Source of the DNA: Castor canadensis
Lineage: Eukaryota; Chordata; Mammalia; Rodentia; Castoridae
NCBI RefSeq assembly: GCF_047511655.1
Contig: NC_133392.1
Coordinates: 89,397,042 to 89,461,041 of the forward strand
Length of the DNA stretch: 64,000 bases
Reading direction: 5' to 3'
Shown: positions 22,800 through 35,260 of the stretch, one piece after another
Numbering within the stretch: the first letter of the stretch is position 1
Layout: each line of letters opens with the position of its first letter
Program-made: the position numbers and the translations under genes
The notes under the pieces: generated by a model
The model's input: only the letters and a program-made list of their open reading frames with translations
What the model was told of the DNA's origin: nothing
Database searches by the model: none

Positions 22800-24761
22800 C
22801 TGTTTAATTATATTTAAAAATTAATGACTGCAGAAGAGAATAATTTTATTCTTTTTTCTCTTAAAGATAACTCTTAATTTTTGGTCTAGAACAAGCTTAC
22901 ATATGGCATACCACCTTATACTGTATAATAGTTCTGAATTTTATTGGGCTGTGAGAGTTGTCAGTCTGAAAGTTTTGAAGTAAAGGTTCTGAAGAAAGGA
23001 TAGGGTATAATAAAAGTCATAGAGAAGAAACATGGTTGTTAGAGTTGAGGCTATGACCCTATTATATATTCCCAATTTTCTGAACAAACACCCTCCCTGG
23101 CTATTAGCACAAAAGGGTGTTAAAATAGCAGAGAAGAATTAGTTGTGAGGTGTGTGTGTGTTTTCCTCAGTTTACCTATTTTGATATTCAAAAGACGATA
23201 CTTATAGGTGACTAAAATATTTGAGCAGAGATAGAATAAAGGCCTCAGAGCTAAAATAAAGGCTAATAAATAACTGAGATAGGCACTCATGGATATTTTC
23301 CTAATGTGGAATCTTGAAATAATTTTTACACAAGATAGACAGAGAACTACCAGACAGAAAATGCATTCAGCAAAAGAACATACTGATATGTGAAGAATGA
23401 AAGAAGAGAGAAAGTAAAAGATGAGACTTTATGAGAGGAGATTTAAAGAAGTTATTCAAGTCTTTGCTGATAGTCTGGAAGTCTACTTTTTTGTTTATTT
23501 TCTAAAGTCACAAAAATTGTATATATTTACATGTATAGCATGATGTTTTGAAATATGCATATATTATGGAAGGGCTAAATCAAGCTAATTAGCATAATCT
23601 TACATACTTATCCTTTGTTTTTTGTGATAAGGACAATTAAATCTACTACCTTGGCTGTTTTCAAGGTTACGATGCATGTTACTTAACTATAGTTACCACG
23701 TTTGTGTAATAGATCTCTTGAGCTTATTTCTCTTATCTAACTGAAATTTTGTATCCTTTACCTAATAGCTCTCCAAACTTTACAATCCACTAGCTGCTAG
23801 TAATCACCACTTTCTTCTTTGCTTCAATGAGTTCAGTCTTTATGGATTGCACATGTGTTTTTGAATGCACACTGGTGTTTCTGTGCTTTGTTTATATCAC
23901 CTAACATGAAGTCCCAGGAGATCCAAATTTACTTCTCACCAGGTGCTTCCTAGCGGGCACCACTTCAGGAACAATAGGAAATTCTATTTCTACTCCAACT
24001 CAGTCCTCAATCAAAAACAGCTTCAATCCTATGCCGATAAAAGCCACTGAATTCTGCTTTGAAATATTGTTATGACAAAAATCTTAGTCCCCTGTCAAGT
24101 ACATGTCTTTGAGTGGACATGAGTTAAATTTGAATGTAAATGCCATTTTTTCACCCCATATCAGGAAAGGCTAAGAAAATAAGATTTCTATGGCTAGGTA
24201 ATAGTATTAGGGGAGAATAAGTGTAGGAAACAGACTTTCTTGTGTTCTGCAGCTGCCACCACCCAAGCCCATGTTCTTATTAATTGATATTATTGTAATA
24301 TGCTTCTAATCGGTCATTATTTCTTCTATTATTTCTACCTATCTTGTAAATGAGTACAGATTAATCTCACGAAAGTTTGCTTTGGTTTTGTTGTTACTCT
24401 AGTTAAGAAACTGCCACAGATATTCCAAGTATGACAACAAAATTTTATTCCTTATCTCTTCCACACCTGTGAAAGTTTTGAGCACCTCTTGCATGCAAAT
24501 TTCTCATTTCTAGTTGATTTTTCCATACTCTGCTCTTATACTTTCAAATGTCTTTGGAAAATTGTATTCGGAGTTCCCACCTTCTGTTCTAAATTATTAA
24601 AGCTAAAACAGAGTACAAAATAGTATCTTCAAAATCAGTTCTCTGTCCTTACTTGTCAGTTTTGACTATAGTAACAATGTGCCTCATGCATGTTGAAAAC
24701 CCAAGAAATTCCTTTAATTTACTCTCCATACGCTGCCATGTTAGGATGATTTTAATATATA

Positions 24762-25068
24762 TGTGTGTGTGTGTGTGTGTATCCAATATATATATTTGGC
24801 AGTAGAGGGGCTTGAATTCAGGGCCTCATGCTTGCTAGGTAGATGCTCTACCACTTGATTCACACCACCAGTCCTTTTTTGTGATGGGTATTTTTGAGAT
24901 AGGGTCTTGGGAACTATTTGCTTGGGATCTGTGCTTCCTGAGTAGCCAGGATTACAGTTGTGAGCTACTGGTGCCTGGCAATTTTTTTTTGGCAGCCCTG
25001 TGGTTTGAACTCAGGGCCTCACGCTTGCTAGGCAGGACTATTACTGCTTGAGCCACTCCACCAGTCCA
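24762..25068 (-). mobile_element. (TG)n tract followed by a cluster of antisense SINEs
   Basis: A TG repeat is followed by a tRNA-type unit (TTGAATTCAGGGCCTCATGC), a B1-like unit (GATAGGGTCTTGGGAAC to GCCAGGATTACAG), and a second tRNA-type unit (GGTTTGAACTCAGGGCCTCA). The same nested order appears at 62095-62408. Confidence 0.75.
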
Positions 25069-25984
25069 AGGATGAATTTTTAACCTGTGTGCTGGATAAA
25101 TCTACAGACCAGATCTCCAAACAAATCTGCCTATAGCCCACATCCTATAACTTCTGTTCTCCTTATTGTTGGAAAGTAGAAAAAATAGGTCTGTTTAGGA
25201 AATCCAGGCTTATTTTAATGTAGGTGAGTTGATGAATTGGAAAACTGAAGTTACAAGTCTTGGCAAAAAGAAACGGGACACAGAGTCATGGCAGTGGAAA
25301 GAAGGGAAACAGATTCTCCTAAAACATATTTTGATGAAAACAGACTGTGCTGACATTGTACATGGAACATAAATTAAAGAAAAAAGTTTATTTAAAGTTT
25401 TTGAATCTAAGTAAAAAAAAAAGTGCTGCTATCAAGACACTGACAAGAAAAAGACTTGAGTTCAGCAGAGATGTGAATAAAATTAATAATCTGTGGGGAA
25501 AAAGTGGTTGAAGAGGTGGGGAAAGCACTAGGTTTGCAGACGTACCATTATTGTTTGCCCTGTGTTTCTAGTGTTTATTTCTAAAGTACATTGAACTAGT
25601 GCTTGAGTTCATTGTCTAAATTTAATTCATAGGAGTGAAGAATGTAGAAAAGCTGAAACATAGATTTTTAAAAATTCATTCATCAAAAAAAATAGACAAA
25701 GTCACAATGAAACCCCTTGTACAACTGTTATAATCTAATAGAAATGTAAAAAATTGGACAAAATCTATTTTTGGTGGGAAATTTAATATTATTAGGTTTC
25801 AGTGTTATCCCTTAACTAAACTTAGGGAAATAAGAAAAAAAATTATTATTTTACTACTTATTTTACTCTTATCTCACTACATAATTCAGTTATAGCTAAA
25901 TAATATGGTTTAAAATTTAATTTTAATCAAAAATTCATTTGAGGCAAATAGGGAACTCAAACTTAAAACTATCAATATTTGGAG

Positions 25985-26063
25985 GTGGGAGTGGGAGTGG
26001 TACTGGGGTTTGAACTCAAGGTCTCCTGCCTGTGCTCTACCACTTGAGCACCTCCCTCAGCAA
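25985..26063 (-). mobile_element. tRNA-derived SINE, antisense
   Basis: GGTACTGGGGTTTGAACTCA followed by CTCTACCACTTGAGCACC marks the local SINE in reverse. It lies 70 bp from exon 9 of copy B. Confidence 0.75.
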
Positions 26064-26133
26064 AAGCTACCAAATTCTTTTTCTCACTTATGATCAATGC
26101 AAGCACAAAACCTTCAGGAGTGGGAACTCTGAC

Positions 26134-26240
26134 CTGTACTGCCTTCTGGGTAGGATTGGCATTTTCTGATGTAAGGGACCCAAAAGCACCAGTGAGGCCG
26201 TTGTTTTCCGCTACATCTGTAGCAAAAAAATGTTTTCCTC
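26134..26240 (-). pseudogene. CLCA4: Copy B exon 9
   Basis: The exon has 107 nt with acceptor TTTTAG|G and donor ACAG|GTCAGA. It encodes [20 protein letters not shown], then [16 protein letters not shown], matching the end of the CLCA4 VWA domain. The corresponding exon of copy C is not in the window. Confidence 0.9.
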
Positions 26241-27839
26241 CTAAAACATAAATATATTAGATAGGTTGCTTTCTAGAAAATAAGTACTTTTTACATGTTG
26301 ATAATAAAAAGGTAACAGTTTAAACAAAATCAAAGTTTTGGTTTGTATTATTAAGCTAGGGTTTGTATTATTAAGCTAGACCAGTGTCAGTGAGCTGTAA
26401 AGATGAACTCTGAAATGCTAATTTAAATTATCATAAGTATAACACATAAGCTACATTTATAACAGAAACCTCAGCAAGATGAAATATATCAAATAGTCAC
26501 AGACCATAAAAGAAGATGTTATAATTCCTGGTATTTAGGCTCACAGACATTACAGACCCTTCCAGTTTTATTTAAGAAATAGTTCTAACAAAGTTGGCTT
26601 TTAGGTGTTTCCAGACAAAGTGGATAAGAAACACAAAATGAGAAGACAAAAGGGGTGCTGTATCCCCAGGTGTCCTGACAGTACCTGGCACTGAGGGGGT
26701 AGAAGAATGGGAAATATAGGGACAAGCCCCAAAAGGTACAACTGTACAACTTGTGCAGACATAAGTTTTATAATGGCCATGAAAATACTTTGAAATGATA
26801 GAGTTTATACAACCAAGCATTGAAAAGCAAGTATATATGTGGTACCATTAAAGCCAATTTGATAAAATACTCAATATCCATGATGTAAATTGTGTATCCT
26901 CTACTATGTGTAAGAAGGCGTTAGAAATATGGAACCCATTTTCATCACTTCTGTGTGCCTCAAATAACAGCTACTACAGTTAGTGATTATCTAAACTTCA
27001 CTGTTTCTTTTCAGCCTGAGCTTATGTTCTCCCACTCACAGCCCATGTCTGATAAAGGCAGCCTATGCTCTGGTCTCAGGGGGACACCATTCCCTCCATG
27101 TGTTTGCATTGTTGCTTTTCATTTATTATTTTTTGGTTATGCCTTGGTCATCTTTCCTCACCTCCACTCTTCCTATACAATCTCAGAATCCTTATATTTA
27201 TTGTTTTATTATTCATATGTGCATACAAGGCTTGGGTCATTTCTCCCCCCTGCCCCTACCCCCCTCCCTTACCACCCACTCTGCCCCCTCCATCTCCCCC
27301 CACCCCCTCAATACCCAGCAGAAACTATTTTGCCCTTATCTCTAATTTTGTTGTAGAGAGAGTATAAGCAATAATAGGAAGGAACAAGGGTTTTTGCTGG
27401 TTGAGATAAGGATAGCTATACAGGGAGTTGAGTCACATTAATTTCCTGTGTGCGTGTGTTACCTTCTTGGTTAATTCTTTTTTATCTAACCTTTTCAGAA
27501 TCCTTTTTTGAGACCCAGCTCAGAAGCCACTTAGTCTCTCATGCTTTCTTTCCCTCACACTATACAATCCTGGGGAATTGGTGGCTCCCTCTGCTCATAT
27601 AGAACTTTATTGTTTATTATTCCAGTAATGCAGGAATGTCATCTGGTTATATTTTATTTTTCCTCCAGACAACTGGACTTTGAACACCATGAGAAAAGAG
27701 ATTGGGGCAGGTTTGACTCTGGTTTCCAAATCCTGGCAGAGTACCTGCAGAGCAGAGGCTCAAGAGAAGTTGTTGAGCTGTGAAGGTCTACATTTAAATA
27801 TTGTAATTAAAGGTGTGCAATATATAGGTCATGCTTTAC
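26241..27839 (-). other. Copy B intron 8
   Basis: Unique-looking intron sequence except for an L1 3' fragment at 27205-27494. The frames seen here fit no family. A 21-bp direct repeat (TTGTATTATTAAGCTAG-containing) occurs around 26342-26379. Confidence 0.65.
27205..27494 (-). mobile_element. L1 3' fragment with target-site duplication
   Basis: It matches the 3' end of the L1 at 14100: TTATTCATATGTGCATACAA, a C-rich run and TTGTTGTAGAGAGAGTATAA. The flanks share TCAGAATCCTT at about 27183-27193 and 27494-27504, consistent with a short target-site duplication, so this is an ordinary 5'-truncated insertion into intron 8. Confidence 0.85.
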
Positions 27840-28017
27840 CTGTTATATCGCTCATCTCTGTTACTGCTGCATCAGCATCTGGTCCCAAAGCAATAAAATG
27901 AATGATGACCCCACTTTGCTTCACAGTCTCAACACAACTACCTGCAGTGTTTTCCTCCCCATCAGTCAGCAGCACTATTTCAGACCCATCTGATTGGGAA
28001 TTTTGCCTTTCAATTAC
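27840..28017 (-). pseudogene. CLCA4: Copy B exon 8: VWA domain, MIDAS aspartate strand
   Basis: The exon has 178 nt with acceptor TTTGCAG|G and donor ACAG|GTAAAG. It encodes VIERQNSQSDGSEIVLLTDG, then EENTAGSC, and VKQSGVIIHFIALGPDAD. The LLTDGE strand carries the third MIDAS loop. It lies just inside the inner limit of the right arm, so copy A has no equivalent. Confidence 0.92.
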
Positions 28018-30260
28018 CTGCAAACATAATTCAGAGCACAATTACCATACTAGTTCAAGTATAGTCTATTATAGGGGAAATAGGTAGAAGTATGTATGAT
28101 AGAAGAGATAGTCTCTGTTTTAAAATCATAGAATCCGCAATTAACAATCCCTGGGAATTTTGTGTAATATTTTTCTGCCTCTCAATTGTAGATACTATTT
28201 GTTCAAATGAAAGTACATGGGGACAAGGCTTTGGAAAACCCCACCTAGACTAAATGGCATGACATCTCATTCTGGGAAAATAAGGTCAGTCAAATACTCA
28301 AAGTTAAATTAAGTATCTTTTTCTAGATTATGCTCTGATAAGCCTGCAATGTATAAAGTCTGTTGTACATACAGTCAGATGCCTTAAGAATCCACCTCAA
28401 CATAAAAAACAATTGATTGCAAATTAGAAAATAACTCACTATGCTTATAAATAAAATGTAGTTTAAATTATATGTATGTCTATGTCAGAGATCTTATTAT
28501 AATACTTTAATTTTACTTTTAATAGAATAAGCACAGAACTAAGCACATTAATGATGCTCAAAGACTACATGAATAATATTTATTGAGTACTATTTGTGAC
28601 TTGAATCGTTTTTCTGTAAAGCACCACATTGGAAACATAGAGTTCCAAATCTAAGTACCTGGAACAGCAGAAAAAGACAAATTAGCCCAGGACAAGAACT
28701 ATATTTCATTTTCTGTAGCAGTTTTTATTATACTGGGTTCTTTGAGTTCTATTTTGGGAAACTGAGTCCAGGCCGAAAGGAAAAGAAAAGCCATACTATC
28801 AGTGGCTTTGGGCATGGGAGTGAAGATGTGTAGATATACAAATAGTTGGATGCAAATAGCTACCTATTATTTATAAACATAAATATGGAGTTATATATGT
28901 TCTGACATACATTGAAAGCAAATAAAAATAGTGAAAGGCTCCTATACATGGAATTTTCTATGGATGTTAACTGTGTTGTTGAAGAAAGTGATTATCATTT
29001 TCTCAATTGATAATACTGAATAAATATGGTTATGTTACAATTTAGTAAGCTACTTATGCTTTTTACCCTGAGCTGATATTCCTGGCGCCAGTTAGAGGTG
29101 GAAGTTAGGGTAGAGATTGAGTTGGAATTAGGGGTGATGATTCACATCTTAGAGCATCTCTAATTGCTCCTGAGATCCTTTGTGCCTGTTGTCCTAAGAT
29201 GAAATCACACCTCAGAGCTCACAAATCAACCAAACTATCTTCAACTCCAACCACGTTCGAAATTACTCAATTTACTGGGGACTAGTCAGGTGACTAGTGA
29301 AACTTACATGAACTGTAGCTAAATTCTGAGAAATCCAGTCCCAGTCCCTATTGACCCATTTTCTCTTCTTCTCCTAACCTTTCTCCACCCCTTCTCCACC
29401 AGTGAGTTAACTGGAACTGACTCTTAGGCAACCCATCAGGACTCACATCCATCTTCCTAGATGATTGCCCAGGATGTATGTGTACCTCTTCTTGTATTTG
29501 TCTTCTCCAGTCCCTATCAGCACACTCATGAGTGGTACCTACCCAGAACCCCAAATTTCCTTTTGAATTCCAAAACCCTCTCATAATGAAACACTTGTAT
29601 GTCCCCATATCCGAGAACTCTTCACTATTTTGCTTTGCCTTTATATTGGATCACCAGCACCCTGTGGAGGGCAGGCTGCCCATCTCTCAATCGGAAACAT
29701 TTCCTCAACCATTGTGTGGGTTGTGGTCCATCACTTTGTTGTCCTCTGTGAAGTCCTGTGTTCTTGTGGTGCATTTCATTAATCTGCATCATTCTCTGCC
29801 TTTCTCAATAACCACCTTCCCCTCATTTGCTAAATGTTTTATTCCTGGTGTTCAGCATGGTCTGTTCCACCTCAAATGTGCCATCCTTCCAGGTTCTTTC
29901 TCACATTGCATGTGTTTGTTTGTAGTTTGTTTATTTCAACAGGTATTTATTGGTCATCCCTATGTGATGATCTGTTCAAAGCCATAGCAATATAAAGCTG
30001 CATCAGACAATGTTCCAGTTCCTATGGCAGTCCCAGTATAGTGGGGACAGTTGTGCAGTTTCAACAAAATATATAGTAATAGTGTATCCACAGGGCAGTG
30101 CTGGGAATCATCAGAATTGCCTACAGCACCCTAAATGACCAGTCCATTTCTTCTGGAGGAAGTGTCTCTCCTAAATTTTGGAGAATGAGTATCCATCAAC
30201 CAGGCAGTGGGGAGGGAGAGAACACATTCTTTACTGAACTCTGAACTTCTGTTTTTGTTT

Positions 30261-30352
30261 CTTTCTTTCTTTTTTGAGACAGGGTCTTGGTAGCCCAAGC
30301 TGGCATGAAGCATGCAGTCCTCCTGCTGGGATAACAGGTGTACATGCCTGAC
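30261..30352 (-). mobile_element. B1-like SINE, antisense (right arm)
   Basis: TTTTGAGACAGGGTCTTGG, then CAAGCTGGCATGAAGCATGC, then GGGATAACAGGTG: the mirror of 9590-9685. Confidence 0.75.
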
Positions 30353-30927
30353 TATGACCTTCTCAAGGACATGAATCTGTTCTCTGAGTCTAATACAACA
30401 ATGCCTGCCATTCAGAATGACAAGAGAAAGACTGAATTGCTGCATCTACTCATATATTCTTTATGGTGAAGCTTTTTTTTTTGTTTGCGTCATTGAGCAT
30501 AAAAGGGGACACCTGTATAGTTGATATAAGTAAAAGAAAGTAATGTTAGGAATTGTGCTAATCTAGTAATCCACTCTGTCCTCCTGTCTCCTAAGCATTT
30601 TCAGTAAAAGGGTTAAAAGCAGTTTCATATTTCAATCTTTAGTTTTGATCTTCCCAGTAAACAATCTCAGAGGTCTCCTTGCTCAATCATCCATGTTTTG
30701 GAAAAAGTAAAACGACATTCTTAAGTTAGATCTTCTTAACTCTACTGACATATTTCTTTCTTTCTTTCTCCACTTTATTTTATTGGAGATTATTGAGGTC
30801 ACAAGTGATGGTACTTTATGCCACCATGCAAGCTGGAACAAGCCAGGTACAGGTAGAGGTTAGTGTGTTCTTAGTATCCTGTTACCCCCGTTGCTATGTC
30901 CAGGAAAAAATGGTCCCATGTACTTAC

Positions 30928-31146
30928 AGACATGCTTCCAGATTTATCAAGAACCAAGCACACAGTTCTTTCTCTGGGCCTCAGCAATGAGAAGACAGGT
31001 GGAGGGCGCGATGTTTCCATTGGTGTGGAATTTTTAAAGTCCTCAGAATTGCTGATTACCTCCCATGTACTTCTGTAACCACATTTTATGTTTTGTAGAC
31101 TTGGAACTTCATGGTTATGGTTTTTTCCATTACAGAATTCAACTAC
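30928..31146 (-). pseudogene. CLCA4: Copy B exon 6: start of the VWA domain
   Basis: The exon has 219 nt, open, with intact splice sites. It encodes [16 protein letters not shown] and ends [12 protein letters not shown]. It differs from copy A exon 6 at about four of 73 residues, most changes altering the amino acid, as expected without strong constraint. Confidence 0.92.
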
Positions 31147-31428
31147 CTGAAAGGTTAACAAAATTAAAAAATAATATTACTGTACTATGCATTAAAAATC
31201 CTAACTACAAACCTGAAAAAATTAAAATGTTCTGAAAATGTACTTTTATTGAATAAAATGTAACGGCAATCAATATTATCGTTTAAGTAGATTTGCAGTA
31301 ATAGTGCCAATAATAATAGATAACACTAGTTGAATGTTTACCATTTGTCAGGCAATGTTCAAAGAAAACTCTATTAATATATTGAATCTGTATGTCACAA
31401 GGACAGGTATTTTAGATCAGCTATTAGG

Positions 31429-31499
31429 GCTGGGGATGTATTTTAGTGAATAGATTGCTTGCCTACCATATGCAAAGCCCTGGATTCAGTCCCTCCAAT

Positions 31500-31537
<38 letters not shown>

Positions 31538-31540
31538 TAA
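31429..31540 (+). mobile_element. ID-like SINE with (TAA)n tail
   Basis: GGCTGGGGATGTATTTTAG, then GCTTGCCTACCATATGC and CTGGATTCAGTCCC, followed by about 40 bp of TAA repeats. The left-arm copy at 8452-8525 lacks such a long tail. Confidence 0.75.
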
Positions 31541-31610
31541 AATTTAAAAATGAATAAAATCAGCTATAACCTTGGTCATAAATTCTTGTAGCAATGGTTG
31601 GCATACTTAC

Positions 31611-31688
31611 CGAATCAATACTTTGCATAAACATTATGGAAGCCTTTTCTGTTTGAACTTCATCAGGGAAGAACTGACAGTCTTTTTC
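31611..31688 (-). pseudogene. CLCA4: Copy B exon 5, 3' remnant
   Basis: Only the last 78 nt remain, encoding [20 protein letters not shown] and QSIDS with a good GTAAGT donor. On its 5' side the exon is cut at 31688 by the T-run of an L1 3' fragment. The first 100 nt and all of exon 4 are absent. Confidence 0.9.
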
Positions 31689-32287
31689 TTTTTTTTTTTT
31701 TTTTTTAATTTTATTATCCATATGTGCATACAAGGCTTGGTTCATTTCTCCCCCCTGCCCCCACCCCCTCCCTTACCACCCACTCCGCCCCCTCACTCTC
31801 CCCCCCACATCCTCAACACCCGGCAGAAACTATTTTGCCCTTATTTCTAATTTTGTTGTAAAGAGAGTATAAGCAATAATAGGAAGGAACAAGGGTTTTT
31901 GCTGGTTGAGATAAGGATGGCTATACAGGGCATTGACTCACATTGATCTCCTGTGCATGTGTGTTACCTTCTAGGTTAATTCTTTTTGATCTAACCTTTT
32001 CTCTAGTTCCTGGTCCCCTTTTCCTATTGGCCTCAGTTGCTTTTAAGGTATCTGCTTTAGTTTCTCTGTGTTAAGGGCAACAAATGCTAGCTAATTTTTT
32101 AGGTGTCTTACCTATCCTCACCCCTCCCTTATGTGCTCTTGCTTTTATCATGTGCTCAAAGTCCAATCTCCTTGTCGTGTTTGCCCTTGATCTAATGTCC
32201 GCATATGAGGGAGAACATACGATTTTTGGTCTTTTTGGCCAGGCTAACCTCACTCAGAATGATGTTCTCCAATTCCATTCATTTACC
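31689..32287 (-). mobile_element. L1 3' fragment that cuts exon 5 of copy B
   Basis: A T-run followed by the L1 3' end, the same stretch as in 57033-57636 and 14100-14690. It joins directly to exon 5 at 31688. No target-site duplication is seen: one flank is CLCA exon, the other is CATCCAGTGTGG. Exon 4 and most of intron 4 are missing next to it, so the insertion is tied to a deletion. Confidence 0.9.
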
Positions 32288-32769
32288 ATCCAGTGTGGAA
32301 GGTAACAGCCCAATATCAGCTACAGGAACAGGAGTTTGGTGAAATGTTTAAAAAATGAAAACTGCCTGCACCTGGGACTGTCTTCATAGACAGGTCCACT
32401 ATCATACTTGCCCCCTCCTCAGGTTGCCCCAGCTCCAACCCACCTTAAAAGCAGTCCCTGTGACTCAGAATTCCACTCCATCACCATTCTCATCTCAGTT
32501 GGGCTCTCTGTTGTTATTTGTAATAGAATTTCTATTCTGTGTGTGCATTTGTGTACACGTGTGTGCACACACTTTAATGTCTACTAATGGCAGCCTCCAG
32601 GCTGAACCTACAGTTTCTGCCTGGGTGGCCCAAATGAACTTTCCAAGTATCGATTTTCTTTTGTTATTGTAACCATTGTTACCACAAATTTGCATAGATC
32701 TTGAGGGCTCTCTTGTTCATCTTATTTTTCTAAAACCTGTGTTAGGGCATGGTTTGCAGAATGTGAGTT

Positions 32770-32815
<46 letters not shown>

Positions 32816-33722
32816 CATACCATTATGGAATAAAGACCTGTCTGGAGTAAGGGTGGGACCTTGTCTCACTGTCTCAGTATCAAATAAGGCTGAGGCTGAT
32901 GTTGAGGTATGGGATATGAAAAGGTCAAGAGCTCAGATGGAGACACTGGCCTGAAGAGAAATCTTCTGGTTCAATGGCAGTTGGTGAAAAGTTTCCTGGG
33001 TTAAAAAAGATAGAGATAAATGTAAGTTTAGATGAGGGTGGAGACTTCTATTTGCTCATTGAAGACTCTTGTCATCTGATGGGAGTGGGAGTAAAAAGAG
33101 TGGCTAGAGATCTGAGAAATATTGTAGAAATTTTAGAAAGCTTCTATGGGAAATGAGAAAGGGTGCTGAGATAAGCCTAGTAAAAATACTGTTAAAAGCA
33201 TTGAAGGCTCCACTGAGCTTGGAAACTGTATTTGTAGTGATGTGAATTAATATTATAATTTATAATAATATATAACAGGAGCCAAAGAGACTGACTGGGT
33301 CAATCAGCCCTAAAGATTTAGTAAGTTACATGAAAAAAATGGTTAAGTGTGGCAGGGAATCGAGTTATTTCTACCTGTGGTTGAAGTGACTGACTTCACT
33401 GGTTATGCCTGCTAGAAATGAAGTACAGTGAGGAGGGTGGAATGGATCAAGCAGACAAGGAGAACATCTGAGGGACTTCTGGTTAGGATAACATATGAGG
33501 AACAGATAACACTGGGATGTGGGGGGTGATGGAGCTTTTAAGATTGGAGTAGGGAAAGCAGTCCAGATAATGACTAGGACTGGCTGAGTGCTGGCAGACA
33601 GGAGAGTTAGTGAATGCTCAATGGACAGGCAATGGAGAGGATTGTGTGAGGATTCATGAGACTTTTCTTTGAATAGTGACATGAATTGGGCCACCCTTTA
33701 ACAATGACTTTCATTTTTTAGA
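32288..33722. other. Right-arm-only segment between L1 and intron 3
   Basis: This 1.4 kb has no counterpart in the left arm, where homology stops at about 6124. It contains a (CA)n run at 32773-32815 and no recognisable gene. It may be original intron 3 sequence lost from the left arm, or an insertion. Confidence 0.6.
32773..32815 (+). repeat. (CA)n microsatellite
   Basis: An almost pure CA repeat of about 40 bp with one AAAC interruption. Confidence 0.9.
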
Positions 33723-34630
33723 GTAATGTGGGTAAAGCACATTCATTTGGAAAACTGATCTTAACATTTAGATTAATCTAGATGAAATTGCCAGTGTATG
33801 TGTTGTGGGTTGAGATTATGAAAAGCCCATGAGAGCTTGACATAAGCACAGTTTTGCTCAATGATCTACAGGCTGAGTTTGGCAAGGCCCCAGCCACAGA
33901 AGGGGGTGAAGGAAAATGCAGCTCAGCTGCTTTTCCTAAGTTGTTTACATTCAGAGAAAGAAATAGGAAAGCAGGTTTCTCTTGTTACAGTGTCACTCCC
34001 TTCTCTGACAACTGTTGCTCCATCTCCTTCTTTACCACTGCATATAAAAGACTCACTGAAGGAGGTATTGATGGATGGATTTGCAGAATTTTGATTGGCT
34101 GGCTACGGGCTGCTTGTGAAGCTGCTGCTGCTGCTATTGTCTGTTGTGTTCTCCCCCAGAGCAGCTTTCTGCACCAAGAACTTTATACATAGGCATTACA
34201 AAAGCTAAGCTAAAGAAGAGCTAAAGAGAACATGGGACAGTGCAAGTCTAATGACTGAGATTTTGAATTATGGGAATGCAGTTTTTAGATGTGGCTGCTG
34301 TTGTTTATCTGTAAGTCTGAGCACCGAGACTTTAAAAGGGAACATGGGACAGTCTAAGAAAAGAGACTTCAAAGAATAGAAAAGAAGCAAGGTTTTAAAG
34401 AATAGTAAAGAAGTAAGGCCATAAAGAATAGAGAAGAAAAGAAGCAAAGTAAAAGAAGAGAATAATAGAGAAAAGCAATGAGGCTGCTGTGCGTCTACAT
34501 CCAAGAGCCCAGCACACCCGACCCCAACTTTCTGCATGTTTTTCTTCTATCTTTTGTCCTTTCTGCATCTCCAGTTGCCCCCAGTTAGGTCGGTAGAACA
34601 AGAGCTCATGAGGACATGCTGGTGCATGTC

Positions 34631-34741
34631 TGAGAGAGAGAAAGAGAAAGAAAGAGAAAGAGAGAGAGAGAGAGAGAGGCAGTACTGGAGTTTGAACTGA
34701 GGGCTTTGCATTTGCTAGGCATTTGTTCTATATTTTAGTCA
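34631..34741 (-). mobile_element. (GA)n tract with antisense SINE fragment
   Basis: About 48 bp of GA-rich repeat is followed by CAGTACTGGAGTTTGAACTG and TTTGCTAGGCATTTG, a decayed tRNA SINE in reverse. Confidence 0.65.
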
Positions 34742-34978
34742 CAGTGTACATACTGAATTAACTAGCTTAATGTTCACAAAAATTTTATGAAGTGTAAACT
34801 TATTTATTCACCATTTTTCCTGGAAAAAGACAGGGAGAATAGGTCGCTTGTTTCAACTCACACTTCTAATAAACAGAAGATCTGAGATTAAACCTAGAGA
34901 CTTCTCCAAACCCTGCTTTCTTACCCTAGGCACAGACCTGCTTGCTGCAAAATTAGATGTTTTAACCAAATCTCTTAC

Positions 34979-35126
34979 CTGCTGGTCCATACTCATTTAG
35001 CTTTTTTCCCAATACAAAGTCAGGGGTGAAATAAATGTATTCTGCTTTTTCTTCATATCCTGTGAACTGCCTGGTATATGGTTCATCACTGCCTGGAACG
35101 GTGGGTGGTGCAACTCTAATATCAGC
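34979..35126 (-). pseudogene. CLCA4: Copy B exon 3: N-terminal protease region
   Basis: The exon has 148 nt with acceptor CCGCAG|G and donor GCAG|GTAAGAG. It is open and encodes [20 protein letters not shown], then an [13 protein letters not shown] segment, and ends [11 protein letters not shown]. It matches CLCA4 just before the HExxH exon. It has no counterpart in copy A. Confidence 0.9.
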
Positions 35127-35260
35127 CTGCGGATATTTAAAATGATTGTTAATACTTCAATAATGGAAATGAAAACTTTTAGTGACTCAGAAACAATCTG
35201 TGGCAAGACCAGAGAGCATCAGAAAATATTCTTTTTGTCAGAGAAGATATTGACACTTAC

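Larger units (their letters stand above)
19201..25917. repeat. Direct segmental duplication, unit 1 (3' half of copy B)
   Basis: This block is collinear and in the same orientation as about 54768-63256. It contains exons 10-13 of the minus-strand copy B and the same set of SINEs at matching positions. It is shorter than its partner, mainly because about 1.64 kb between the middle of exon 12 and position 21029 has been lost. The left end abuts the 5' end of the L1 at 14100-19200 exactly, so the part holding the terminal exon is gone. Confidence 0.9.
22800..26133 (-). other. Copy B intron 9 with SINEs, no other gene seen
   Basis: This stretch separates exon 9 from exon 10 and matches 60312-63256 up to 25917. 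It holds a (TG)n tract near 24762-24781 and three antisense SINE units at 24791-25068. No coding similarity was found. Confidence 0.7.

Noticed and set aside
27065-27367. Proline-rich frames of about 100 codons (also at 31572-31850 and 57005-57220)
   Set aside because: They recur wherever the C-rich antisense L1 3' end occurs.
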